Shown: piece by piece, positions 38,601 through 44,690 of the stretch
How the letters are laid out: each line of letters opens with the position of its first letter
Position numbering within the stretch: the stretch's first letter is position 1
Assembly (NCBI RefSeq): GCF_002909255.1
Contig: NZ_PIOB01000001.1
Coordinates: 1,178,001 to 1,242,000, forward strand
Source: Arenibacter hampyeongensis
GTDB lineage: Bacteria; Bacteroidota; Bacteroidia; Flavobacteriales; Flavobacteriaceae
Direction of reading: 5' to 3'
DNA: 64,000 bases
Translations under genes and position numbers: made by a program
Notes under the pieces: model-generated
The model's input: the letters and a program-made list of their open reading frames with translations, nothing else
Databases searched by the model: none
Told to the model about the DNA's origin: nothing

Positions 38601-38889
38601 GGTATTGTCGGAGCGTGTAATACGGGAAAACAGCGGCAAAAAAGATCAAATTATACATGCACATCGATTGCTTACGGGAAAAATGCCAAATGATGAGGTA
38701 TTGGCGTTACTGATTCAATTGGAGCTAGATGCCCGAGAAAATTTTTCATGCAACACTGATTTGGTGAAGGAGCTATTGGCCGTAGGGGAATACCCTGTGG
38801 ATTCGGCATTACCTTCACTGGAAGTGGCTGCAATGACCGTAGTGAACAATACATTGCTTAGTTTGGGTGAGACCATAATGAAGCGGTAG
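35692..38889 (+). CDS. PSD1 lipoprotein: planctomycete cytochrome-type, DUF1549, LamG, DUF1553
   Basis: A 1065-residue lipoprotein (FLSGCNPTG lipobox). In order: a PSCyt1 domain with ISDRCFPCHGPD near residue 65 (C-x-x-C-H haem motif), DUF1549 at about 175-385 (NPIDNFVLQKLESFGL, and MQCARCHDHKYDPIS as a second C-x-x-C-H), a LamG/concanavalin-like domain at about 465-660, and DUF1553 at about 720-1050 (NPLTARVIVNRFWKMYFGQG). ATG 35692 is preferred to the TTG two codons upstream. It is joined by 30 bases to the DUF1501 gene, the usual partner. Such pairs are abundant in Planctomycetes and Verrucomicrobia and sporadic in marine Bacteroidota. Their role, perhaps sugar oxidation coupled to haem, is not established. 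Confidence 0.93.
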   Translation: MIFKKRYYRSFYICFLVVGLTVFLSGCNPTGPYDKLSALDNSGVSRIVPDIVDFNFHIKPIISDRCFPCHGPDQNALKANLRLDMEEGATKKKLKSGGHAFVSGNIGKSEAFSRITSTDIEQKMPPPESGLALSELEVAMIAKWIEQGAEYKPHWSFIPPKASQLPKVRKTNWVQNPIDNFVLQKLESFGLEPNFAASKETLLRRVTLDLTGLPPTISEIDAFITDKSPNAFEKVVDRLLNSPHYGERMAQDWMDVARYADSNGYSQDGLRVMWPWRDWLINAFNNNMPFDQFITWQVAGDKLPNATSVQRMATGFLRNNRLNGEGGIVDEEYRVEYVMDRTETVATSMMGITMQCARCHDHKYDPISQEEYFEMSAFFNSVNESGISQNDGNSGPQLLLTTPVVEKKIEHLETRMAALADTLNVLLEKSFSIEKLPNKTIDLTPIIDIDFDQDKSRFANSAKNKISINSDEGIAVEVHDHGNALKFTGFDGLHIKSEFIDFDRADRFSFSFWFKSDHQGDHTTVLDHLSGGGSSFRGYDISVIDEMLTFRLVRTWPAHLISVSAPTPIVRNQWTHYVFTYDGSSKAQGVQVYSNGNLVEKIINLDQLNQNISNDGSRLSIGGRPGYITDAKGEGSIDDLKVFAKELSEVEVNALFNGASSKPLKLSDETLRRHYLINYNKEVMSVREKISQLNKQRNALQDTLMGVMVMQDLPKPRPTYILGRGAYENREKQVYPNTPKAILGFADSLPKNRLGLAQWLVDKKNPLTARVIVNRFWKMYFGQGIVNTLEDFGSQGSLPSHPELLDWLALEFINSGWDIKAFQKRIVMSATYQQSSRVKENIRKNDPSNTLLARGPSIRLQAEFIRDCALSASGLLNLDIGGASVKPYQPAGLWSEKGEFSVLKNYEQDHGKKLYRRGLYTFWRRTSPLPSMSLFDAPTRDNCTVLRQQTNTPMQALVLMNDPQFVEAARVLSERVIRENSGKKDQIIHAHRLLTGKMPNDEVLALLIQLELDARENFSCNTDLVKELLAVGEYPVDSALPSLEVAAMTVVNNTLLSLGETIMKR

Positions 38890-38919
38890 TAGATAGTTAT
38901 TCAACTATATAAATGATAA

Positions 38920-40428
38920 ATGGGTAAAAAAATAAATTTTTCAGATCTCGATAAAATGCACAGCCATCCCTTAATCGCCGAAAGGCTGCAAATGAACAGG
39001 CGCAATTTTCTGTCCAAGGCCGGTATTGGTATAGGCGGATTGGCACTGGCGTCAATGACCGCACCATTAAATGCATTTTCGGGGCTGGGCAATGGATTAA
39101 AAGAGCAGGAGATTCCCGAACAAATTAGGCATTTTGCGCCCAAGGCGAAAAGGGTAGTTTATTTATTTCAAAGTGGTGGGCCTTCCCAACATGACCTGTT
39201 CGATTATAAGCCTTTGCTTCAAGAAATGAATGGTAAGGAATTACCGGATTCGGTACGGAACGGACAGCGTGTAACAGGGATGACGGCCGGACAAAAATCC
39301 TTTCCATTGGCAGGTGCCCAATTTGATTTTAAGCAATATGGCAAATCTGGTATTTGGGTGAGTGAACTTCTCCCGCACACCGCCGCTATCGCAGATGAGA
39401 TTTGTGTTATTAAATCAATGCATACCGAGGCTATAAATCACGACCCCGCCTTAACTTTTTTTCAGACTGGTTCCCAGCAACATGGAAGACCCTGTATTGG
39501 CTCTTGGATGAGTTATGGGTTGGGAAGTGGAAATAAGAATTTGCCAGAGTTCTGTGTCCTACTATCCAATGGCACGGGGAAATTAAATGCGCAACCCTTA
39601 TCGGCTCGTTTGTGGGGAAGCGGATTTTTGCCTTCATTACATCAGGGGGTACAATTTCGTTCGGGTAAGGAATCCGTGCTCTATCTTTCCAATGCTCCTG
39701 GAATAGATACACAGAATAGAAGAAAAATGTTGGACTATTTTAGTAAGATTGAAGCCCAGCAATTCGAGATCGAACACGATCCCGAAATTCAGACCCGCAT
39801 TGCCCAGTATGAAATGGCATACCGCATGCAGTCATCAGTTCCTGAAATGATGGATGTTTCAGGGGAAACTAAGGCCACATATGACCTGTACGGTCCAGAA
39901 TCAAGGGTGCCCGGCACCTATGCTGCCAATTGTTTGTTGGCAAGGCGACTTATTGAAAGGGACGTAAACTTTGTTCAGTTATACCATAGAGGCTGGGACC
40001 AGCATTTTAATTTGCCCAATAACCTTGCCAACCAGTGCCGAGATACGGATCAAGCTTCGGCAGCTTTGGTAATGGATTTAAAGCAGAGAGGTTTACTTGA
40101 GGACACCCTGGTCATTTGGGGGGGCGAATTTGGTAGAACAAACTATTCACAGGGAGTTTTGGAAAAAGGAAATTATGGTCGTGACCATCACCCGCGGTGC
40201 TTTACAATGTGGATGGCTGGTGCGGGAGTTAAAAAGGGTTTTAGCTATGGGGTAACGGATGAGTTTGGATACAACATAGTTGAGTCACCGGTTCATGTCC
40301 ATGATTTTCAAGCCACATTGTTACATTTGTTAGGTTTTGACCATAAAAAATTGACGTATAAACATCAAGGTCGTCGGTTTAGACTTACGGACGTTCACGG
40401 AAACGTGGTAAAGGATGTCTTGAGTTAG
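38920..40428 (+). CDS. DUF1501 protein with internal Tat signal
   Basis: A 502-residue protein. The twin-arginine motif RRNFLSKAGIGIGGLALASM begins near residue 27, after a short cytosolic leader (MGKKINFSDLDKMHSHPLIA), the common layout of DUF1501 proteins. The fold belongs to the alkaline phosphatase/sulfatase superfamily: LFQSGGPSQHDLFDYKP near residue 80, LYHRGWDQHFN, WGGEFGRTNYSQG and GRDHHPRCFTMWMAG. There is no sulfatase C-x-P-x-R signature. It is translated 30 bases after PSD1 and probably acts with it in the periplasm. The biochemical activity of the family is not settled. Confidence 0.93.
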   Translation: MGKKINFSDLDKMHSHPLIAERLQMNRRNFLSKAGIGIGGLALASMTAPLNAFSGLGNGLKEQEIPEQIRHFAPKAKRVVYLFQSGGPSQHDLFDYKPLLQEMNGKELPDSVRNGQRVTGMTAGQKSFPLAGAQFDFKQYGKSGIWVSELLPHTAAIADEICVIKSMHTEAINHDPALTFFQTGSQQHGRPCIGSWMSYGLGSGNKNLPEFCVLLSNGTGKLNAQPLSARLWGSGFLPSLHQGVQFRSGKESVLYLSNAPGIDTQNRRKMLDYFSKIEAQQFEIEHDPEIQTRIAQYEMAYRMQSSVPEMMDVSGETKATYDLYGPESRVPGTYAANCLLARRLIERDVNFVQLYHRGWDQHFNLPNNLANQCRDTDQASAALVMDLKQRGLLEDTLVIWGGEFGRTNYSQGVLEKGNYGRDHHPRCFTMWMAGAGVKKGFSYGVTDEFGYNIVESPVHVHDFQATLLHLLGFDHKKLTYKHQGRRFRLTDVHGNVVKDVLS

Positions 40429-40940
40429 TGCCAACAATATTTTTGCCCTTGAGGCCTAGTAACAGGAACTGGATTCTTTCCTTCGTTTCACTACCGAAAG
40501 GGTCTTAGGGGGAGGCTGCGCATGAATAGCCTTCAACGCCAATGCTTTGCCATTTTTTCTTGTCCCCAACTTCCAGACCATAGTTAGTTCCATTGAAACG
40601 GGAATAGAAATCCTGGAAGTTCACCACTATTTCCTCCTAACAGGTTTGTAGAATATACCCATAATCTGTTCTTGGTCCAGATTATTATTTCTTCAGTTCA
40701 ACTTATTGGTGAAAGTGCGAAATAATACGCCAACTATACATAAACCCCTGTAAACCATACATTTGAATATTTAATTGATGCATCCTTTTCTTACATTTAT
40801 GCAGGAATTTTAACCGAAAAATACGTTTGGCTCCCAACACGGTATTTGAACTGATCGCCAGTCAATTATTCAAAAAGGTAAGAATAGTTGTCATATGAAA
40901 GCATATTATCACCCATAAAAAAAATTTAAAATTTATTATT
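40429..40940. other. Intergenic region with structured repeat copy 1
   Basis: About 510 bases. It holds the first copy of the structured repeat at 40466-40559. Just before it, CCTAGTAACAGGAACTGGATTC (40456-40477; CCTAGTA..GGAACTGGA shared) resembles the tRNA-Met 3' end at 42388-42409. No gene is seen. The last 100 bases should contain the protease promoter. Confidence 0.5.
40466..40559 (+). ncRNA. Structured repeat / candidate small RNA, copy 1
   Basis: The segment begins GAACTGGATTCTTTCC, forms a weak stem with CGAAAGGGTCTTAGGGGG, continues about 30 bases, then has a degenerate hairpin (CAACGC / GCTTTG) and ends in TTTTTT. Two related copies lie at 42091 and 42221. The pattern of hairpin, GGGGGAGG box and terminator suggests a transcript, but decay into a mobile repeat is equally possible. 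Confidence 0.35.
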
Positions 40941-41918
40941 ATGAAAGAAGACAAATCAAAACATGATGGGTCAAAGAGGTACCCAGATTTAGACCCTCCT
41001 TTTTCTTATGAACGAATTTTTAAAGAATTCAACCAATCCCCAACGGGTAAAATCCCCAAGGATTTAGAAGCCATTCTTTTGCCGGAGCCCAAACCCTATA
41101 AATTCAATGCGTTGAAGGCAGATCGAAATGAAAGACTAGAGGTAGCCTCTACGGTTCCCATGATGCCATCTTGGTTTGGCCAAAGCCCGTTACCAGAAAG
41201 GGCTATTTCCCCAATCGTACCTAAGATATCCATGAAAGGTAGGGAAGCGAACCCGCTGACCATGTTCAATCCAGAAGATCGGAGGATATACAATGACTTG
41301 AGCTATCCATGGGGCACTATTTGCCGTGTTGTTACCGCCGCCGGAGCTGGATCAGGGGTAATCGTGGGCCCACGGCATGTCGTAACCGCCAGCCACGTTG
41401 TGGATTGGTCTGGAAATTCGGGTGGCACGGTGGAGGTTCATCGTTCGGGTGCTACCGTAAGGGCATCCACGGCAATATCCAATATTTGGTACTACACTAA
41501 GGTGACAGGTACGGTAGATTGGTTTGAGCAAGATGAGGATTACGCAGTCTTGGTTACTTCCCAGCGTATTGGCGATTTATTTGGATGGATGGGTACGCGC
41601 ACTTACAATAGTGCATGGGATAACGAACCTTATTGGTGGAATATTGGGTACCCTGGAAGCATTGGATCAGGGATACGGCCGACATATCAGCGAAATGCCA
41701 AGCTAAATGAGCCATGGTATGACCTGGGTCCCGCTCGGTCAATGAGTACCCGTGCTGATCTTACCCCTGGTAATTCGGGCGGACCCATGTTTGGCTTTTG
41801 GAGCAACGGACCCTATGTCGTTGCAGTGGCCTCAAGCGAGACCTCGAGTGAAAACTGGTGCGCAGGTGGTTCATGGTTGACCAATCTGGTTCGCCATGCA
41901 ATTAATCAAAATCCTTAA
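40941..41918 (+). CDS. Trypsin-like (V8/Glu-endopeptidase type) serine protease
   Basis: A 325-residue protein. The chymotrypsin-fold triad is readable: His in VVTASHVVDW near residue 151, Asp in DEDYAVLV near residue 199, Ser in TPGNSGGPMFG near residue 278. VGPRHVVTASHVV and PGNSGGP are the standard blocks. Residues 1-125 form a Pro- and charge-rich leader (KYPDLDPPFSYERIFKEF-like, with LPEPKPYKFNA) with no hydrophobic signal peptide, which is odd for this family. It may be cytosolic, a pro-region for another export route, or dependent on an unrecognised signal. It lies alone between structured-repeat copies. Specificity unknown. Confidence 0.85.
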   Translation: MKEDKSKHDGSKRYPDLDPPFSYERIFKEFNQSPTGKIPKDLEAILLPEPKPYKFNALKADRNERLEVASTVPMMPSWFGQSPLPERAISPIVPKISMKGREANPLTMFNPEDRRIYNDLSYPWGTICRVVTAAGAGSGVIVGPRHVVTASHVVDWSGNSGGTVEVHRSGATVRASTAISNIWYYTKVTGTVDWFEQDEDYAVLVTSQRIGDLFGWMGTRTYNSAWDNEPYWWNIGYPGSIGSGIRPTYQRNAKLNEPWYDLGPARSMSTRADLTPGNSGGPMFGFWSNGPYVVAVASSETSSENWCAGGSWLTNLVRHAINQNP

Positions 41919-42090
41919 TTAAAGGCCTATTCACTAGCAAATAGACTAAAATAGCCCAGAGACCCTGACCAACTACTTCTGCCATAAGTGAGGAGATGAG
42001 AGGTGAGGGTCTCTGGGTCTTGGGGGTAACTTTAAACAGAAAACGAGGGGGCCAGATCTAATGCCGGGTAAGCCAAAAACAATTTAGGGA

Positions 42091-42179
42091 TCTGGATTCT
42101 TTCCTCCGCTATGCTCGGGAAAGGGCCTTTGAGAGTCTTAACTAAGAAAACCATGGTCGCTCTGCGCCCGATTTTTTTT
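42091..42179 (+). ncRNA. Structured repeat / candidate small RNA, copy 2
   Basis: CTGGATTCTTTCC, then a loop and GGAAAGGGCCTTT, form a stem whose loop sequence differs from the other copies (TCCGCTATGCTCG). The 3' part has CTAAGAAAACCATGGTCGC, echoed near 1783, and ends in eight T residues. It lies 42 bases upstream of copy 3. Confidence 0.35.
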
Positions 42180-42220
42180 GTTTTGCACCAAAGCCAATAT
42201 TGTACCAAGTATAAATGTGA

Positions 42221-42314
42221 GAACTGGATTCTTTCCTTCGTTTCACTTCGGAAAGGGCCTTAGGGGGAGGTTTTACTAGAAAAGTTTCCAACGCTAATGC
42301 GTTGGCTTTTTTTT
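42221..42314 (+). ncRNA. Structured repeat / candidate small RNA, copy 3
   Basis: The best-preserved copy: GAACTGGATTCTTTCC, a TTCG-containing loop, GGAAAGGGCCTTAGGGGGAG, then about 18 bases and a perfect 7-bp terminator hairpin (CCAACGC paired with GCGTTGG, loop TAAT) followed by eight T residues at 42307-42314. A self-contained transcript of about 90 bases would fit. Confidence 0.4.
42288..42314 (+). terminator. Intrinsic terminator ending repeat copy 3
   Basis: Stem CCAACGC (42288-42294) and GCGTTGG (42299-42305), loop TAAT, then C and eight T residues. A textbook rho-independent terminator on the plus strand. Confidence 0.85.
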
Positions 42315-42354
42315 ATGTCGTCTGCTTAAGCAAGTACACTTGCCAAGCATACTC

Positions 42355-42387
42355 CATAAAAAAAGCCTTTCATTTCTGAAAGGCTTT
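42355..42387 (-). terminator. Terminator of the truncated tRNA-Met
   Basis: On the minus strand, AAAGCCTTT and AAAGGCTTT pair across an eight-base loop and are followed by a T-run. The hairpin begins six bases after the tRNA 3' end. It marks the original chromosomal context downstream of the tRNA gene and argues that the chromosome side is to the left. Confidence 0.8.
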
Positions 42388-42392
42388 CCTAG

Positions 42393-42434
42393 TAGCGGGA
42401 ACTGGACTCGAACCAGTGACCTTCGGGTTATGAG
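42393..42434 (-). other. 3' half of tRNA-Met(CAT): integration-site remnant
   Basis: On the minus strand the sequence runs CTCATAA (anticodon loop with CAT), then CCCGA (3' side of the anticodon stem), the variable loop, and a perfect T-arm (ACTGG, loop TTCGAGT, CCAGT), then TCCCGCT and discriminator A. The 5' side of the anticodon stem should read TCGGG but reads unrelated sequence, and the D-arm and 5' acceptor strand are absent. Exact loss at the anticodon loop is the classic product of tyrosine-recombinase integration at a tRNA 3' half. With the tRNA on the minus strand, this fragment should be the left junction, with the inserted element to its right. Confidence 0.88.
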
Positions 42435-42442
42435 TTTGGTCT

Positions 42443-42585
42443 AAAAACCAAGAAATACTATATATAACCCAAAATATTTTCTATCTAAGTCAAAAAACTG
42501 TAAAACCCTGTACGGACCGTGTACTCTGGTTAAACAATAAATATTTTCTACAATTTAAGGTAAAATATGAACAAAAACCAAGAAA
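42443..42585 (+). repeat. Att-region repeats: core palindrome and arm-like direct repeats
   Basis: AAAAACCAAGAAA occurs at 42443-42455 and again at 42573-42585 as a direct repeat. Between them, 42481-42538 is homologous to 33763-33819 and contains the palindrome ACGG-A-CCGT. Direct arm repeats flanking a palindromic block beside a split tRNA look like integrase arm-type and core-type sites of an attachment region. Confidence 0.5.
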
Positions 42586-42598
42586 ATGTCGGAATAAC

Positions 42599-42694
42599 TT
42601 TTTGATTACCATCGAAGAATTAGAGGTAATCCAAAATTGGACTAAATGCAACTTTAGTAATAATGGTATTGGAATAGTTCAACAATCCCTTTAG
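42599..42694 (+). pseudogene. Possible tyrosine-integrase scrap
   Basis: The plus-strand frame reads FLITIEELEVIQNW, then a stretch ending FSNNGIGIVQQSL and a stop. Bacteroidota phage-type integrases often have ...LTIEELEKIxN...L..VRDLF.F at the start of the catalytic domain, and this scrap fits that block. It is only 31 codons with no start and nothing downstream. The match is from memory and modest. Confidence 0.3.
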
Positions 42695-42733
42695 ACAACT
42701 AGGCAGAATTAAATTACTTTATCTAAAGAAGGA

Positions 42734-43336
42734 CTATCCTTTTTGTTTATTAAAATTAAAAAGTAAAAAAAGTACGGCTTCCATTTTTGTGCCCAATTTT
42801 TCAGTCAGGATTTTAAAGGCCCGTGTAATATGGCCTTCCACAGTTTTTATGGAGATATTAAGATATTCGGAGATTTCGGTATGGGTAAGGCCTTCCTTTT
42901 TATTCATTAAAAATATTTCCTTGCATTTTGAAGGCAATTTCTCAATCTCGATATTCATCAATTTAATCAAATTTTCCAATTCTTCAGGTTCTATGTCAAC
43001 CACCAAATCAATAGCCTCAAAATATTTTTTCTCCAGATAAATTACAGGTTTATTTTTTCTGTATTGATCAATAAACTCATTATAGACCGATTTATATAAA
43101 TAACTCTTAATTGATAAGTCTGGATTAATTTTTTTTCTTTTATCCCACATCTTAACAAATACATTTTGAACAATATCTTCGGACAAGGCATGGTCGTGGC
43201 ATAAGGATTGGGCATAAGCGCACAAACTTTGGTAATAAAAGCCCATTAAGAAATCATAGGCTTTTGAATCGCCTGAGATTAATCTGTGGGCCAAAAATAG
43301 ATTTCTTTTACTGTCCATTAAAAACAGGTTATTCAT
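42734..43336 (-). CDS. ECF RNA polymerase sigma factor (FecI-like) of PUL 2
   Basis: A sigma factor of about 200 residues. Region 2 is FYYQSLCAYAQSLCHDHALSEDIVQNVFVKMWDKR and region 4 is LPSKCKEIFLMNKKEGLTHTEISEYLNIS (each shown in part: DIVQNVFVKMWDK and GLTHTEISEYLNI). An open frame continues upstream to 43438, but those 34 residues are hydrophobic and unlike any sigma factor, so ATG 43336 (MNNLFLMDSKRN) or ATG 43318 is the likely start. It is divergent from the FecR gene, not in the usual tandem order. Together with FecR and the STN-bearing SusC it forms a cell-surface signalling system: substrate at SusC relieves FecR, freeing sigma to transcribe PUL 2. Confidence 0.9.
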   Translation of the reverse strand: MNNLFLMDSKRNLFLAHRLISGDSKAYDFLMGFYYQSLCAYAQSLCHDHALSEDIVQNVFVKMWDKRKKINPDLSIKSYLYKSVYNEFIDQYRKNKPVIYLEKKYFEAIDLVVDIEPEELENLIKLMNIEIEKLPSKCKEIFLMNKKEGLTHTEISEYLNISIKTVEGHITRAFKILTEKLGTKMEAVLFLLFNFNKQKG

Positions 43337-43438
43337 AACATGAGCAAGCAATATTAGTAAATATCTTAAAATAATCACAAAAAAATAGAGGGGTATTAAA
43401 AATTTGAACGTAGTAGGTATACAAGTGTTGAAAATCAA

Positions 43439-44602
43439 ATGACCGAAACAGAAAAAATAATAGTTAAGTTTCTAAATCAAGAAGCAAATCATTCCGAGTT
43501 GGAAAAATTGGAAGATTTTCTTAAGAATGAGAGGGGCATACAAGTCTTCAATAGTTTTGTAAAAACACAATACCTAAGTACACTTTCCATGACAGAATAC
43601 GATGTTAATAAGGCCAAGGAGAACATTAAAACAAGGTTAAAAAAGGGCAAACAGACTAGAAGGGTAAGCCTATATAAGAAAATGGCGGTTGCGGCCTCCA
43701 TTATGCTGATGTTTGGCATGGCCTATTACATGTTATATAACAGCAGTCAAGTAAATACACCAGAAACTGACAAACAACCACATTTAATTATAGCGGGTAC
43801 TGATAAGGCCATCCTTACCCTTGAAAATGGAGATGAGGTAGCCTTGGAAAAAGGAAAAAAATTTCAAACTGGGAAAGCCAGTAGTAATGGGGAGGAATTG
43901 GTATATGAAGATAACGGGCAAAGCAAAAGTGAAGAAAAGGAGCAGTTGTACAATTACCTTACAATCCCTAGGGGAGGTCAGTTTTTTGTTAAATTATCTG
44001 ATGGTACAGAAGTTTGGTTGAATTCTGAAACTAAATTAAAATATCCGGTAGAATTTAAAGAGGGCACTAGCCGTAAGGTAGAATTAGTATATGGCGAGGC
44101 TTACTTTAAGGTTTCTCCAAGTACCGAGCACAAGGGAGCAGCATTTCATGTGCTGACGAAATCCCAGGAAATAGAAGTAATGGGAACGGAGTTTAATATT
44201 AAAGCATATATTAATGATCAGTTAATGGCCACTACCTTGGTGGAAGGAAAAATTAGAATTAAAAAAGGAGAGGTTAGTGAAACCTTGACGCCCAATCAAC
44301 AAGCGAAAATTGGTCCTGAAAGTAATAATATAAAGATTCAGGTAATAGATGTTTCTCAGGAAATTTCATGGGTGAAAGGTTTGTTTTCTTTTAACGAAAA
44401 ACCCTTGGAGGAAATATTGACGGTCTTATCAAGGTGGTATGATACTGAGGTCGTTTTTGCGAATGCCAAACACAAGAAGTTTGTTTTTACGGGAATATTG
44501 GAAAGAACCGAGGCAGTTGAGGATATTCTTAAGCTTATAGAGGCCACAAGTGAGGGGCAGATACAATTTGAAATTGACGATAAAACAATTATTATTAAAT
44601 AA
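43439..44602 (+). CDS. FecR-family anti-sigma factor
   Basis: A 387-residue membrane anti-sigma regulator. Residues 1-75 are the cytosolic sigma-binding part. Residues 80-100 (YKKMAVAASIMLMFGMAYYM) span the inner membrane. Residues 165-275 are the periplasmic FecR domain (TIPRGGQFFVKLSDGTEVW, then VELVYGEAYFKVSP and VMGTEFNIKAY). Residues 310-387 are the DUF4974 domain that contacts the STN domain of SusC. It is divergent from the sigma factor and precedes SusC by 88 bases with a hairpin between them. Confidence 0.94.
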   Translation: MTETEKIIVKFLNQEANHSELEKLEDFLKNERGIQVFNSFVKTQYLSTLSMTEYDVNKAKENIKTRLKKGKQTRRVSLYKKMAVAASIMLMFGMAYYMLYNSSQVNTPETDKQPHLIIAGTDKAILTLENGDEVALEKGKKFQTGKASSNGEELVYEDNGQSKSEEKEQLYNYLTIPRGGQFFVKLSDGTEVWLNSETKLKYPVEFKEGTSRKVELVYGEAYFKVSPSTEHKGAAFHVLTKSQEIEVMGTEFNIKAYINDQLMATTLVEGKIRIKKGEVSETLTPNQQAKIGPESNNIKIQVIDVSQEISWVKGLFSFNEKPLEEILTVLSRWYDTEVVFANAKHKKFVFTGILERTEAVEDILKLIEATSEGQIQFEIDDKTIIIK

Positions 44603-44608
44603 AAAAGG

Positions 44609-44643
44609 AAAAGGCCAGCACCTTCCACAGCAATGGCCTTTTT
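44609..44643 (+). terminator. Hairpin between FecR and SusC
   Basis: AAAAGGCCA (44609-44617) pairs with TGGCCTTTT (44634-44642) across a 16-base loop and is followed by another T. It is probably a terminator or attenuator that separates constitutive FecR expression from inducible SusC expression. Confidence 0.7.
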
Positions 44644-44690
44644 CCAAGTAGATCAATTAAAACAATGTTCAATTAAACCATTACAAATTT

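Noticed and set aside
38920-40428. DUF1501 gene as a sulfatase
   Set aside because: It belongs to the same superfamily but lacks the C/S-x-P-x-R formylglycine motif, so no sulfatase claim is made.
42393-42434. Functional tRNA-Met gene
   Set aside because: The D-arm, 5' acceptor strand and 5' side of the anticodon stem are missing, so it cannot fold as a tRNA.
43337-43438. N-terminal extension of the sigma factor
   Set aside because: The extra 34 residues are a hydrophobic run unlike any ECF sigma factor and would occupy the whole divergent promoter region.
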